From Bifidobacterium thermophilum DSM 20210 (GTDB lineage: Bacteria > Actinomycetota > Actinomycetes > Actinomycetales > Bifidobacteriaceae), in NCBI GenBank assembly GCA_000771265.1, contig JDUB01000001.1:62001-126000 (forward strand): a stretch of 64,000 nucleotides of DNA. The letters run 5' to 3'. A program made the translations under genes and the position numbers. Position 1 is the first letter of the stretch. The number at the start of each line of letters is the position of its first letter. Below, one piece after another: positions 55,282-64,000 of this stretch. The notes below the pieces were generated by a model. That model did no database searches. It had not been told where the DNA came from and was given only the letters and a program-made list of their open reading frames with translations.

Positions 55282-56730
55282 GTGGGAGCACGGGTGGAGC
55301 TGCGCAGGCAACAGCGGACACAAACAAACCGGCTGTTGCGTATCGCCATATCATCCGCCGTGACCATGCTGCTGGTCATTGGCTATGCCATCGGTGATAT
55401 GACTGACGTCCTGCCCGGAGTGCTCACCTTGTCCGACGTCGCCAATCCCTCCTATGCAAGCCCACAATCCGCACGCGCGGCATCGGTCCTCACCGGCAAA
55501 GCCGACAGAACACGCGCCATCGACGCCACCGCTGCACAACAGCTGATTGACGCATTCGCCGCGGATCCCAGCGTCGGAACCGATTTCTCCATCGTCATCG
55601 CGGATGCGAAAGGCACTGTCGTCGCAAGCCATGAGCCACAAACCCAGCGCGAACCCGCTTCGACGATGAAAACGCTGACGGCGCTCGCCGCCTCATCGGT
55701 TTTGGACATGGGCTCAACGCTGGAGACAGGAGCCTATCTCGAAGGCAGCGGGCAATCCGCCACTGTGTATCTCAAAGGCAGCGGGGACATGCTGCTGGGG
55801 TCGGGGCAGAGCGACCCCAATCATGTCAACGGTCGCGCAGGCCTGGGAACGCTTGCGAGTGACACCGCCGCTGCGCTCAACCAACGTGGAATCACATCGG
55901 TCACATTGAAATATGATGACACGGTGTTCGCCGATCCGAGGTATCCCGCGACTATTGCGAAGAACAACCCGGGCAACATGTATTACACGGCGGTGTCCTC
56001 GATGGCGGTTGACGGTGGGCGCCAATGGACTGCCGACGACAAGCACGACCCCGACCTGTTCACCAGTTATCCGTTGCTCTCTATGACTCCGGCGGTGGAT
56101 GCGGCATCGACATTCGCGCAACGCCTTACGCAATACGGCATCACGGTGAACGGCAGCCCATCCGCGCAGCGTGTGCCCCAGGGGTTGTCTCCGATTGCGA
56201 CCGTCCAGTCCGCGACGCTTGCCGAAATCATGGCGTTCACATTGCGACACTCCGACAACACGCTCGCCGAGGAATTCGGGCGTCTGCTCGCCAACGCGAC
56301 CGGCAACGAGAACAGTCCCACCGGGGCGACTACGGCCGTCAAACAGGAACTCGACAAATTGGGCGTGTCCACCAACGGGCTCGTGATGGCCGACTGCTCC
56401 GGTCTGTCCGACGGTTCAAGGCTCACCGCCACCACGCTGGTGGAGGTCCAGGAACGCAATGTCAAGATCGGCGCCGCGGTGGCACAGGCGGAAGGTCTGT
56501 CCATCCCCGGGCTCGTCGGCACCGCGAAGAACCGTCTGACCGATCAATCGGTGGCAGGCCAGTTGCGCGTGAAAACCGGCAGCCTCGCGCAGGTCACCTC
56601 CATGGCGGGCAATGTGTCCCGAACCAAAGGCGGGTTGCTGTCCTTCGCCGTAATCGTCAACAATCCAACGAATCTGTATTCGGCGCGAATCGCCATCAAC
56701 ACGTTCATGAGCTCGTTGGCCGGGCTGTAA
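55282..56730 (+). CDS. dacB: D-alanyl-D-alanine carboxypeptidase/endopeptidase (PBP4 family)
   Basis: About 482 residues. A transmembrane signal anchor (about 20-45) precedes an S13 serine peptidase. The three active motifs are PASTMKTL (SxxK), RHSDNTLAEE (SxN) and LRVKTGSLAQ (KTG). It trims or cuts peptidoglycan cross-links outside the membrane. The start is unsettled: GTG 55282 has GGAAGGAG six bases upstream, and ATG 55255 is an in-frame alternative adding nine residues. Confidence 0.92.
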   Translation: MGARVELRRQQRTQTNRLLRIAISSAVTMLLVIGYAIGDMTDVLPGVLTLSDVANPSYASPQSARAASVLTGKADRTRAIDATAAQQLIDAFAADPSVGTDFSIVIADAKGTVVASHEPQTQREPASTMKTLTALAASSVLDMGSTLETGAYLEGSGQSATVYLKGSGDMLLGSGQSDPNHVNGRAGLGTLASDTAAALNQRGITSVTLKYDDTVFADPRYPATIAKNNPGNMYYTAVSSMAVDGGRQWTADDKHDPDLFTSYPLLSMTPAVDAASTFAQRLTQYGITVNGSPSAQRVPQGLSPIATVQSATLAEIMAFTLRHSDNTLAEEFGRLLANATGNENSPTGATTAVKQELDKLGVSTNGLVMADCSGLSDGSRLTATTLVEVQERNVKIGAAVAQAEGLSIPGLVGTAKNRLTDQSVAGQLRVKTGSLAQVTSMAGNVSRTKGGLLSFAVIVNNPTNLYSARIAINTFMSSLAGL

Positions 56731-56785
56731 GGGCTGTAATGGGCTGTAAAGATCGCATTGGGCTGTAAGAATCAGAAGCTGTAAG
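56724..56785 (+). repeat. Repeated GGGCTGTAA around the dacB stop codon
   Basis: GGGCTGTAA recurs at least three more times in degenerate form after the real stop (…GGGCTGTAATGGGCTGTAAA…, GGGCTGTAAG, AGCTGTAAGG). The last copy runs into the tilS ribosome site AAGGAG. It looks like slippage duplication of the gene end. Confidence 0.75.
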
Positions 56786-56793
56786 GAGTCGGC

Positions 56794-57897
56794 ATGGCAT
56801 ACACGGCAACCTTGAAATCCGCCATTGGCAAGCTGCGCGGATGCTTGGAACGGGCCGGCCTCGGACGGCAGGGCGAACAATTCGCGCAGCACGGCACGCA
56901 CACTCCTGCGGGCGATGCGCCCCTCGTGTTGGTCGCATGCTCGGGCGGCCGTGATTCCTTGGCGCTCGCCGCGCTCGCCCACATCGTGTGCGGAACCTTG
57001 GGATTGCGCTGCGGAGCCATGATTATCGACCATCGCATGCAGGAAGGGTCCGCCGGTGTGGCTGCGCAAGCGGCGAGCACGTGTGTGGATTTGGGGCTTG
57101 ACCCGGTGATCGTGCGCATTGTGCACGTCAATCAAGACGGCAACGGCCCGGAGGCGGCGGCTCGGGACGCCAGATACGAGGCGATGTTCGACGAGGCGCG
57201 CGCGTGTGGAGCGCAGGCCATTCTGCTCGCCCACACGAGGGACGACCAGGCGGAGACCATCATCATGGGGCTGATGCGTTCAGGCGGTATCGACGTGCTG
57301 GACGGCATGCGCGAATGTACCAACCGGTATGACGATGTGATGCTGTTGCGCCCGTTCCTCGGCATCACACGGAAGCAGACGACTGCGATATGCCGCGATT
57401 TGGGAATCAGCTGGTGGGATGACCCGACCAACGGCGACAACATCCCCCAAGGGGAGCGGTTGCCGCGTGACTACCCGCTGCGTTCCCGGATTCGGCACGA
57501 CCTCATGCCGTTGCTTGACGACATCGCGGGCGGCGACATGGCCGGTCATCTCGCCCAATACACCGATATCGCCGCCAGAGACCGGGATTATCTCGAGTCC
57601 AAAGCACTGGTTGCCTACGATTCCGTCGTCACACCGGAGGAAACCGGGGGAAGCCTCGGGTGTTCGCTGGACGCGAAGGCGATGTTCTCCCTGCCTGCCG
57701 CGATCAGAATACGAGTTATTGCGATGGTGTGCGCGAATCTCGGCATTGCCGCGTCAATACAGCACATCGAATCGATTGAGCGTCTCATCATTGACTGGCA
57801 TGGCCAAGGTGTGGTGTCGCTTCCCAGTGGTTACCAAGCTTTCCGCAAGAAACACGTCATTCGCGTGTGCCAAGATAGTGGGCATGAAAATCGCTGA
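56794..57897 (+). CDS. tilS: tRNA(Ile)-lysidine synthetase
   Basis: Adds lysine to C34 of the minor tRNA-Ile so that it reads AUA; essential. 367 residues. The PP-loop ACSGGRDSLALAAL binds ATP; ILLAHTRDDQAET and LLRPFLGITRKQT are typical of the catalytic domain. ATG 56794 has AAGGAG upstream. It overlaps hpt by 14 bases, an arrangement common in many bacteria (tilS-hpt-ftsH). Confidence 0.95.
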   Translation: MAYTATLKSAIGKLRGCLERAGLGRQGEQFAQHGTHTPAGDAPLVLVACSGGRDSLALAALAHIVCGTLGLRCGAMIIDHRMQEGSAGVAAQAASTCVDLGLDPVIVRIVHVNQDGNGPEAAARDARYEAMFDEARACGAQAILLAHTRDDQAETIIMGLMRSGGIDVLDGMRECTNRYDDVMLLRPFLGITRKQTTAICRDLGISWWDDPTNGDNIPQGERLPRDYPLRSRIRHDLMPLLDDIAGGDMAGHLAQYTDIAARDRDYLESKALVAYDSVVTPEETGGSLGCSLDAKAMFSLPAAIRIRVIAMVCANLGIAASIQHIESIERLIIDWHGQGVVSLPSGYQAFRKKHVIRVCQDSGHENR

Positions 57898-58447
57898 TGT
57901 TCAGGACCGGATCGACCACGAGTTGATCAGCAAGGCAGATATCCACAAGAAAATCAATGAGGTCGCCGCGCAGGCGAGTGAGGACTACCGCGGCAAGGAC
58001 CCTCTGCTCGTCGCCGTGCTCAAGGGGGCGGTCAACACCATGGTCGCCTTCTCGCAGGCGATGAGCATCCCGGTGCAGATGGATTTCATGAGCCTGTCCA
58101 GCTACGGGTCGGGAACGTCAAGCAGCGGCACGATTACGGTTCGCCAGGATTTGTCGACGGATGTACGCGGCCGCAACGTGCTCATCGTTGAGGACATCGT
58201 GGATTCCGGGCGTACGCTCGCATGGTTGGTCGAGGAACTCAAGCGCCGAGGTGCACAATCCGTGGAGGTCTTCGCGCTGTTGGAGAAGCCGTCCCGTCGT
58301 GAAGTCGACGTGCAGGTAAAGTACAAGGGGTACGAGGTCCCTGACGAGTTCGTCGTCGGATTCGGCCTCGATTATGACGAACGCTTCCGCAATCTCGATT
58401 CGATCGCGGTGCTGAAGCCGGAAGTATACCAAGGAGAACAGGCATGA
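57884..58447 (+). CDS. hpt: Hypoxanthine phosphoribosyltransferase
   Basis: Salvages hypoxanthine and guanine using PRPP. 187 residues. [14 protein letters not shown] binds pyrophosphate and [14 protein letters not shown] is the PRPP motif; DFMSLSSYG is the flexible-loop start. The start ATG lies in the tilS 3' end, and the stop overlaps ftsH as ATGA, so the three genes are translated as a unit. A longer in-frame extension from 57419 is a tilS shadow. Confidence 0.96.
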   Translation: MKIADVQDRIDHELISKADIHKKINEVAAQASEDYRGKDPLLVAVLKGAVNTMVAFSQAMSIPVQMDFMSLSSYGSGTSSSGTITVRQDLSTDVRGRNVLIVEDIVDSGRTLAWLVEELKRRGAQSVEVFALLEKPSRREVDVQVKYKGYEVPDEFVVGFGLDYDERFRNLDSIAVLKPEVYQGEQA

Positions 58448-60498
58448 GCTATCCGCAAGGCCCGCAGCAGCGGCCGCCTATGGGCGGAAACAACGGCAAT
58501 CCATTCCGCCGTGGCGATTCCGATAACTCGCCGAAGGGAGGCAACGGGGATCACCCGTGGTGGCAGTCCCCTTGGCTGTGGGTCGTGGTGCTGGTGCTGC
58601 TGACCATCGGCGCGTTCCAACTCTTCGCCTCCAGCGGTACACAGACCATCAACACGCAGGACGGTCTGAAACTGCTTGAGGACGGGCAGGCCACCTACGC
58701 CGAAGTGATTGACAACCGGCAGCTGGTCAAGCTTGAGCTCAAGAACGACTACACGAAGACCGACGCACAGGGCAAGACGCATAATTACGGCAAGAACGTC
58801 CAGTTCTACTACACCTTCGCCCAAGGCGCGGATATCATCAAGGCCGTGCAGAAGGACGACCCGAGTGACGGCTGGACATCCAACATGCAGCAGACGAGCG
58901 CGATGTCCTATCTCATCACGTCCATCCTGCCGTTGATTATTTTCCTGGGGCTCCTGTGGTTCATGATGAGCCGCATGAGCAACGGCATGCTCGGCATGGG
59001 CGGGCGCAAGAACAGCGGGAAGCTGCTTGAAGGTCAGACCCCGAGCACCCGGTTCGCCGACGTCAAGGGTGAGGACGCTGCACTGCAGGAGGTCGAGGAA
59101 ATCAAGGACTTCCTCAAGGATCCTTCCAAGTACAAGGCCCTGGGTGCCCGCATTCCTCGCGGTGTGCTGCTCTACGGTCCTCCAGGAACCGGTAAGACGC
59201 TGCTCGCGCGCGCCATCGCAGGCGAGGCGGGCGTGCCGTTCTACGCGACTTCCGGCTCGGACTTCGTCGAGATGTTCGTCGGTCTTGGCGCCTCCCGTGT
59301 GCGCGAACTGTTCGACGAGGCGAAGAAGAACGCCCCGGCCATCATCTTTATCGACGAAATCGACGCTGTCGGCCGCAAGCGTGGCTCCGGCATGAGCGGC
59401 GGGCACGACGAACGCGAGCAGACCCTCAATCAGCTTCTCGTCGAGATGGACGGCTTTGACAACGATACGAACCTGATTATTATCGCCGCGACGAACCGCC
59501 CCGATGTGCTTGACCCGGCGTTGCTGCGTCCAGGGCGTTTTGACCGTCAGGTTGCCGTCGAAGCCCCGGATCTTGAAGGCCGCGAGGCGATTTTGAAGGT
59601 CCATGCCAAGGGCAAGCCGTTCGTGCCGGACGTCGACCTGCATATGGTCGCCGTGCGTACGCCTGGCTTCACGGGCGCCGATTTGGCGAACGTGCTCAAC
59701 GAGGCCGCGCTGCTGTGCGCCCGTGCCGGTGCCCAGCTGATCGACAACCGTGCCATCGACGAGGCCATCGACCGTGTGCAGGCCGGCCCGAAGCGCCAGT
59801 CGAAGGGCATGGCGCTCAACGAGTTGCGCAACACCGCCTACCATGAGGGCGGCCACGCCTTGGTCGCCGCGTGCATGCACGACACGGACCCGGTCACCAA
59901 GGTGACGATTCTGCCGCGAGGCCGCGCCTTGGGTTACACGGCCGTCATGCCGACCTCGGACCGCTATTCCGAGTCGCGTAACCAGCTGCTCGACCAGATG
60001 GCGTACGCGATGGGCGGGCGCACCGCTGAGGAGATTGTGTTCCACGACCCGACCACAGGCGCGTCGAATGATATCGAGAAGGCGACGAAGATAGCCCGCA
60101 AGATGGTACTCGAATACGGCTTCTCTTCGAAGCTTGGCGCAATCAAGTGGGACAACGCGGACGCCCAGGACGATTACGACGGGTTGAAGCCCCGCCCGTA
60201 CTCGGAGCGCACCGCGGAAATCATCGATGAGGAAGTTGACAAGCTAATCGAGAACGCGCATACCGAAGCGTGGAACGCGATTAACGACAACCGTGACATC
60301 CTCGACGAACTGGTCCGCCAGCTGCTGGTCAAGGAGACCCTCAATGAGAAGGAACTCGCCGAAATCTTCGCGAATGTGAAGAAGGCTCCGAAGCGCGAGG
60401 TATGGCTGTCCGACGAACGTAGGCCGGATTCCGACAAGCCTCCGGTCGAGATTCCGGACTCACTCAAACGCGGTGTTGGAATGAAGCCGGGCGAGTGA
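58444..60498 (+). CDS. ftsH: ATP-dependent zinc metalloprotease FtsH
   Basis: Membrane-bound AAA protease that degrades unassembled membrane proteins and regulators. 684 residues. Two transmembrane helices (about 40-60 and 155-178) flank an external domain. The AAA module has [16 protein letters not shown] (Walker A), [11 protein letters not shown] (Walker B) and the SRH region [18 protein letters not shown]. The protease domain carries YHEGGHALV (HExxH). The N terminus is Gln/Gly/Asn-rich, as often in actinobacteria. Coupled to hpt by ATGA. Confidence 0.98.
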   Translation: MSYPQGPQQRPPMGGNNGNPFRRGDSDNSPKGGNGDHPWWQSPWLWVVVLVLLTIGAFQLFASSGTQTINTQDGLKLLEDGQATYAEVIDNRQLVKLELKNDYTKTDAQGKTHNYGKNVQFYYTFAQGADIIKAVQKDDPSDGWTSNMQQTSAMSYLITSILPLIIFLGLLWFMMSRMSNGMLGMGGRKNSGKLLEGQTPSTRFADVKGEDAALQEVEEIKDFLKDPSKYKALGARIPRGVLLYGPPGTGKTLLARAIAGEAGVPFYATSGSDFVEMFVGLGASRVRELFDEAKKNAPAIIFIDEIDAVGRKRGSGMSGGHDEREQTLNQLLVEMDGFDNDTNLIIIAATNRPDVLDPALLRPGRFDRQVAVEAPDLEGREAILKVHAKGKPFVPDVDLHMVAVRTPGFTGADLANVLNEAALLCARAGAQLIDNRAIDEAIDRVQAGPKRQSKGMALNELRNTAYHEGGHALVAACMHDTDPVTKVTILPRGRALGYTAVMPTSDRYSESRNQLLDQMAYAMGGRTAEEIVFHDPTTGASNDIEKATKIARKMVLEYGFSSKLGAIKWDNADAQDDYDGLKPRPYSERTAEIIDEEVDKLIENAHTEAWNAINDNRDILDELVRQLLVKETLNEKELAEIFANVKKAPKREVWLSDERRPDSDKPPVEIPDSLKRGVGMKPGE

Positions 60499-60502
60499 CC
60501 AT

Positions 60503-61534
60503 ATGGATTCCATACGATTGACGGGGATTCGCACCGCCGCAGGGCAGGGCGGATCCCCGTCCGCTTGTTCTGGCCATGACGACGCGCCGCGGTGGCGTGA
60601 TCTGCGTGCCGATGTCACGGTCACGCTTGATCTGCGGGAAGCCATTGCCGGCGATGACATCACACAAACCGTGGATTACGCCCAGCTGACCGATCGGGTG
60701 CGGCAGGTCATGGTGGCCGGCGCATACGAGTGTGCGCTGGTAGAAACGATTGCAGGACGCATCGCGCAGGCGGTGCTGCTGTCCCACAGGGTCCACTCGG
60801 TCGATGTCGTGCTTCATGCCGGGCACCCGCACGGGGCGGACATCGACGAAATCGTTGTGAACGTTCATCGTATGGCGGACGATGACAGCCGTGTCGGCGC
60901 TACGCCGGCGGCGCAGGCGAGCGGATTAGTGCCGAGGCAAGACAGCGGTGAGAGCGGCGGCGATGCGTACGCCGGCAACCCGTCAGATGGCGGACGACAC
61001 AGCGCCAGCCAATCCGGCGTCGCAGAAAGGCATGCCAATCCCACGCGAGTGCCGGCGCAGCAACCTTCCCACGCCGTAATCGCCATGTGTGGTGGCAGCG
61101 GGGACGGGGAACACCTGATGCGCGCCGCGGTTGTCGCCTTGGACAGTGTGCCCGGCAACCAAGTGACCGGAATCTCGCCGCTGTACCACGTCAGCGCCAT
61201 CGACGGCCCGGATTCAATGTCAGCGGTGGTGCTTGTCGATACACGGCTGGACCTTGCCGCACTCAGCCACCTGTTGGCTTCCATCAACGACAAGCATCGC
61301 GACACACTTGCATTGCATGCAGTGACCATGCGCTCTGATGCCGAGGACGGCCGGCATGAACAGGTCGGCTGGCAGGAAGCGAAAACCAAGGCGTCGGTCC
61401 TCGCTCCGTGGATGGATATTGAGCCGGATGCCAGCTTTGACGGCGACCCACTGTCCTACCTGTTGGCGCTCGCTCCGGATGCGACGCAAGTGGGGTTGTT
61501 GTCGGACAGCTGGATTCTAGGAGGAATGCAATGA
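60503..61534 (+). CDS. Degenerate FolB-FolK paralogue (active sites lost)
   Basis: 343 residues. The first 130 resemble dihydroneopterin aldolase ([37 protein letters not shown]); residues about 190-340 resemble HPPK ([25 protein letters not shown] start, [14 protein letters not shown]). Compared with the intact fusion at 63165, the FolB Glu region (GVLEHEH) is replaced by a Gly/Ser-rich loop and the Lys in VTVHKPHAP becomes Ala in VVLHAGHPH. The HPPK Asp pair in RPLDIDII is absent. The frame is open, AAGCC-rich sequence precedes ATG 60503, and its stop overlaps folE by four bases. It is unlikely to be an active enzyme; perhaps a partner or regulator. Confidence 0.8.
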   Translation: MDSIRLTGIRTAAGQGGSPSACSGHDDAPRWRDLRADVTVTLDLREAIAGDDITQTVDYAQLTDRVRQVMVAGAYECALVETIAGRIAQAVLLSHRVHSVDVVLHAGHPHGADIDEIVVNVHRMADDDSRVGATPAAQASGLVPRQDSGESGGDAYAGNPSDGGRHSASQSGVAERHANPTRVPAQQPSHAVIAMCGGSGDGEHLMRAAVVALDSVPGNQVTGISPLYHVSAIDGPDSMSAVVLVDTRLDLAALSHLLASINDKHRDTLALHAVTMRSDAEDGRHEQVGWQEAKTKASVLAPWMDIEPDASFDGDPLSYLLALAPDATQVGLLSDSWILGGMQ

Positions 61535-62214
61535 ACAGCACGGACGAAACGAACCGTCAAGCCGGTCAAGCCAGTCAGATTGCTACTGCCGCTACGACCG
61601 GCGCGGCCGGTGCTCCATGCGCGGCTCATCAGCAAGGCACACCCGATGATGGCATTGATGATGCGGCGATCCGCACCGCCGTGAGGATGTATCTCAAAGC
61701 AATCGGCGAAGACCCGGATCGCGATGGTCTGCTCGACACTCCCGATCGGATCGCCCGCGCTTCGCATGAGCTGTTCGCGGGTCTGCACAGCAATCCGCAG
61801 CAGGTCCTGGAGAAGCGATTCCCGGTGGACACCGATGAAATGGTTCTGGTACGCGATATCGAACTGTATTCGGTGTGCGAACATCATCTGCTCCCGTTCC
61901 ACGGCGTCGCGCACGTCGGCTATATCCCCTCGCACGGGGCCGTTGTCGGACTGAGCAAACTCGCGCGGCTGGTGGACGTGTACGCGCGCCGCCCGCAAGT
62001 CCAGGAACGGCTCACCCAACAGATTGCGGACGCGCTCATGGAGTATGCGGATGCGCGCGGTGTCATCGTGGTCACGGAGTGCGAGCACTTGTGCATGTCC
62101 ATGCGGGGCGTGAAAAAATCCCAAGCCCGCACCACGACATCGGCGGTTCGCGGAATCATGAAGGACCCGACGACCAGAGCCGAAGCGATGAGCCTGATCT
62201 TCTCGCAGCGGTGA
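61531..62214 (+). CDS. folE: GTP cyclohydrolase I
   Basis: First step of folate synthesis, GTP to dihydroneopterin triphosphate. 227 residues, with a Thr/Ala/Gln-rich first 40. [21 protein letters not shown] and [16 protein letters not shown] hold the zinc Cys/His ligands and the substrate site. ATG 61531 has AGGAGG upstream and overlaps the preceding stop. Confidence 0.98.
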   Translation: MNSTDETNRQAGQASQIATAATTGAAGAPCAAHQQGTPDDGIDDAAIRTAVRMYLKAIGEDPDRDGLLDTPDRIARASHELFAGLHSNPQQVLEKRFPVDTDEMVLVRDIELYSVCEHHLLPFHGVAHVGYIPSHGAVVGLSKLARLVDVYARRPQVQERLTQQIADALMEYADARGVIVVTECEHLCMSMRGVKKSQARTTTSAVRGIMKDPTTRAEAMSLIFSQR

Positions 62215-62233
62215 ACACGGAAAGAAGGCACAC

Positions 62234-63097
62234 ATGGACCAAGCATTGCAGGCGTTGCACGATGCCCCCAACACCATGGTGATGGGGGTGCTCAATATCA
62301 CCGAAGATTCATTCTCGGACGGAGGCAAGTGGCTTGATCCCCAGGCCGCCGCCGAGCACGGCCATGCATTGGCTAAGGCGGGGGCGCAGATTATCGATAT
62401 CGGCGCAGAATCCACCCGTCCCGGCGCCAAACGTGTCAGCGAGCAGGACGAGCTCAATCGCGTGCTCGGTGCGGTTCATGCGCTTGCAGACACCGGCGTG
62501 CCGCTGTCCATCGACACCACCCGCGCCAGTGTGGCAGAAGCGGCTTTGGAAGCGGGCGCGTCGATTATCAACGATGTGTCAGGCGGCCGTTTGGATCCAC
62601 AGGTTCCGCATGTGGTCGCCGAACACGACTGTCTGTATATCGTCCAGCATTGGCGCGGCTGGCTTTCGGGCTCGCAGGGCGCGACCCCGGATGCCGATAC
62701 CTCCGTGTACACGGGCGGTGTCATGCACGATGTCCGTGAGGAGCTGCTCAGACAGGTCGACGATGTGCTGGCCGCCGGAGTCAGGCCAGAACAGATCATC
62801 ATCGATCCGGGGCTGGGGTTCTCCAAGCCGAGCGCGGCGCATAATTTCCCCCTGCTTGTCGGCTTGGATACCTTGCGCGCGAGCGGGTATCCGGTACTGA
62901 TCGGCGCGTCTCGCAAGCGTTTCCTCGCTGATGCGGGGATTGACCCCGGCAATATGGCGGCGCGGGATGATGCGACCGCCGCATTGTCCGCCATGTGCGC
63001 CGAACATGGCGCGTGGGCTGTGCGTGTCCATGATGTCGCCAAATCGCTGGCCGCCGTCACGATGGGCACCATGTGGCGGACCTACGCCAACGCGTGA
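62234..63097 (+). CDS. folP: Dihydropteroate synthase
   Basis: Joins 4-aminobenzoate to the pterin diphosphate; the sulfonamide target. 287 residues. MGVLNITEDSFSDGG, DIGAESTRPGA, LSIDTTRASVAEAAL, INDVSGG and LIGASRKRFLAD are the family motifs. ATG 62234 follows folE by 19 bases with AAAGAAGG upstream. Confidence 0.98.
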   Translation: MDQALQALHDAPNTMVMGVLNITEDSFSDGGKWLDPQAAAEHGHALAKAGAQIIDIGAESTRPGAKRVSEQDELNRVLGAVHALADTGVPLSIDTTRASVAEAALEAGASIINDVSGGRLDPQVPHVVAEHDCLYIVQHWRGWLSGSQGATPDADTSVYTGGVMHDVREELLRQVDDVLAAGVRPEQIIIDPGLGFSKPSAAHNFPLLVGLDTLRASGYPVLIGASRKRFLADAGIDPGNMAARDDATAALSAMCAEHGAWAVRVHDVAKSLAAVTMGTMWRTYANA

Positions 63098-63164
63098 TGC
63101 GGGCTGATTGCGTGCTGAACTTGGGCTGAATGCGGCATTCGTTATTTGGAAAGGAGCTGCGCAC

Positions 63165-64000
63165 ATGGACACCATCACGCTCACAGGAATCCGTGCGCAA
63201 GGTACGCATGGCGTGCTGGAGCATGAGCATACGCGGCCTCAGCCGTTCATCGTCGATGCGGCAATCGAGCTTGATTTGCGCGCTGCCGGCCGGTCTGACG
63301 CGCTCGATGACACGGTGGATTATGGCCGGGCGGCGAAGGCGATCGTCGGGATTATCGAAGGGGAGCATGTCGATCTGATCGAACGGCTCGCCCAGCTTGT
63401 CGCCGACGCGTTGCTCGCATTTGAGCGGGTTAGGCGGGTCACGGTCACCGTTCATAAGCCGCATGCGCCGATCACCGTGCCCTTCACTGATGTGAGCGTG
63501 ACCATCACCAGGGATGCCGAGGATTGCCTGACTGCCCCAGCGGACGATGACGTTGCGGTCGGTGATTGTGGAGATTACAGCAATCACAAGGATTGCGGCG
63601 ATCAGCATGGGGGCAGCGCTTGGAGCGTTCACCACGTCGTGTTGTCTCTCGGTGCGAACCAGGGCGGAAATACCGCTGCCATCACCGGGGTGTTGCGCGA
63701 CGCCGTCCGGCAGCTTGATGCGATCGAGGACACGCAGATCACTGGCGTGTCGTCGCTGTATCGCACCAAGGCGTGGGGAATGCCGCAGAATACGCCGGAT
63801 TTCCTCAACGCCATCGTGCTGGCATCCACCACGCGCAGACCGCGGGAGCTGCTGCAGACGATCCACGATATTGAGCAAAGCGCCGGCCGCGATCACGGCC
63901 AGCATTGGGCATCACGGCCGCTTGACATTGATATCATCGATGTCGACGGCATGGTGTGCGACGACCCGACGTTGACGTTGCCGCATCCACGGGCGTGGCA
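63165..64000 (+). CDS. folBK: Bifunctional dihydroneopterin aldolase/HPPK (partial, runs off the window)
   Basis: Two consecutive folate enzymes in one chain, converting dihydroneopterin to 6-hydroxymethyl-dihydropterin diphosphate. 278 residues are visible. FolB (about 1-120) has GTHGVLEHEH (Glu), TVDYGRAAKA and VTVHKPHAP (Lys). FolK (from about 155) has VVLSLGANQGGN, VSSLYRTKAWG, PDFLNAIV, WASRPLDIDII (metal Asp) and LTLPHPRAW. ATG 63165 has AAAGGAG upstream. The 3' end lies beyond 64000. Confidence 0.95.
   Translation, partial: MDTITLTGIRAQGTHGVLEHEHTRPQPFIVDAAIELDLRAAGRSDALDDTVDYGRAAKAIVGIIEGEHVDLIERLAQLVADALLAFERVRRVTVTVHKPHAPITVPFTDVSVTITRDAEDCLTAPADDDVAVGDCGDYSNHKDCGDQHGGSAWSVHHVVLSLGANQGGNTAAITGVLRDAVRQLDAIEDTQITGVSSLYRTKAWGMPQNTPDFLNAIVLASTTRRPRELLQTIHDIEQSAGRDHGQHWASRPLDIDIIDVDGMVCDDPTLTLPHPRAW

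Noticed and set aside
58372..60045. Long minus-strand open frame (557 codons) antisense to ftsH
   Set aside because: It mirrors the ftsH codons in a high-GC gene and its translation is low-information His/Arg/Val-rich sequence with no family. ftsH is certain.

Overview
The window comes from a high-GC Gram-positive bacterium that I read as Bifidobacterium. The basis is the codon usage and GC of the genes, a beta-glucoside/glucose-type PTS permease paired with a LicT/BglG-type gene, the PspC-domain sensor kinase, the thyA-dfrA pair, the ftsH-folE-folP-folBK order, and many actinobacterial families (DUF2530, DUF4125, DUF4190, TPR-DUF4037). I cannot name the species from sequence alone. There is no insertion sequence, prophage, cas gene or canonical CRISPR array. 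Most of the window is chromosomal housekeeping sequence.

Layout. 1-3480: promoter, terminator-type leader, PTS EIIBCA permease and a decayed LicT/BglG antiterminator. 3519-6493: diacylglycerol-kinase-like lipid kinase, serS and tRNA-Ser. 6494-7458: gene-free stretch with degenerate repeats. 7459-13302: HAD hydrolase, then a PspC-domain two-component system divergent from a PspC membrane-protein pair. 13438-22858: a long leftward cluster of poorly characterised genes (zincin, DUF2207-like membrane protein, TPR plus DUF4037 nucleotidyltransferase-like protein, DUF4125, membrane alpha/beta hydrolase). 23079-24933: tRNA-Pro and lysS. 25081-27949: AAA/DUF234 ATPase, a strict 73-bp-period hairpin array, and a MenA-like prenyltransferase. 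28051-31264: gpmA, phoU and a sensor kinase lacking its phosphoacceptor histidine. 31432-38819: DUF2530, manA, serC, two secreted peptidoglycan hydrolases (CHAP, NlpC/P60), UspA and OsmC.

39036-45841: thyA-dfrA, a low-molecular-weight tyrosine phosphatase, tRNA-Glu, trmB, a GH13 alpha-glucan hydrolase with LacI-like half-sites upstream, and a DUF4190 protein. 45979-48155: tRNA-Asp, tRNA-Phe, a repeat-bearing gap and two unrecognised small proteins. 48289-55107: WYL regulator, fucO-like alcohol dehydrogenase, two family-2 glycosyltransferases and an AI-2E/PerM transporter. 55282-64000: dacB, then a tightly coupled tilS-hpt-ftsH-(degenerate folB/folK paralogue)-folE-folP-folBK run that continues past the window edge.

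How the genes work together. Folate metabolism is the clearest theme. folE, folP and folBK supply dihydropteroate, and thyA-dfrA consume and recycle the cofactor. Sugar entry (PTS, manA, GH13, gpmA) and wall turnover (dacB, CHAP, NlpC/P60, PspC envelope signalling) are the other themes.

The most unusual material lies between genes or in eroded genes. It includes the 73-bp hairpin array upstream of the menA homologue, a second 72-bp-period array near tRNA-Phe, a dispersed stem-loop family with the core ACGCTGA/TCAGCGT, AT-rich TCTCAATATCTC elements, an apparently leaderless promoter pattern repeated at about ten genes, an intact but active-site-less folB/folK paralogue, and an H-box kinase with Glu in place of His.
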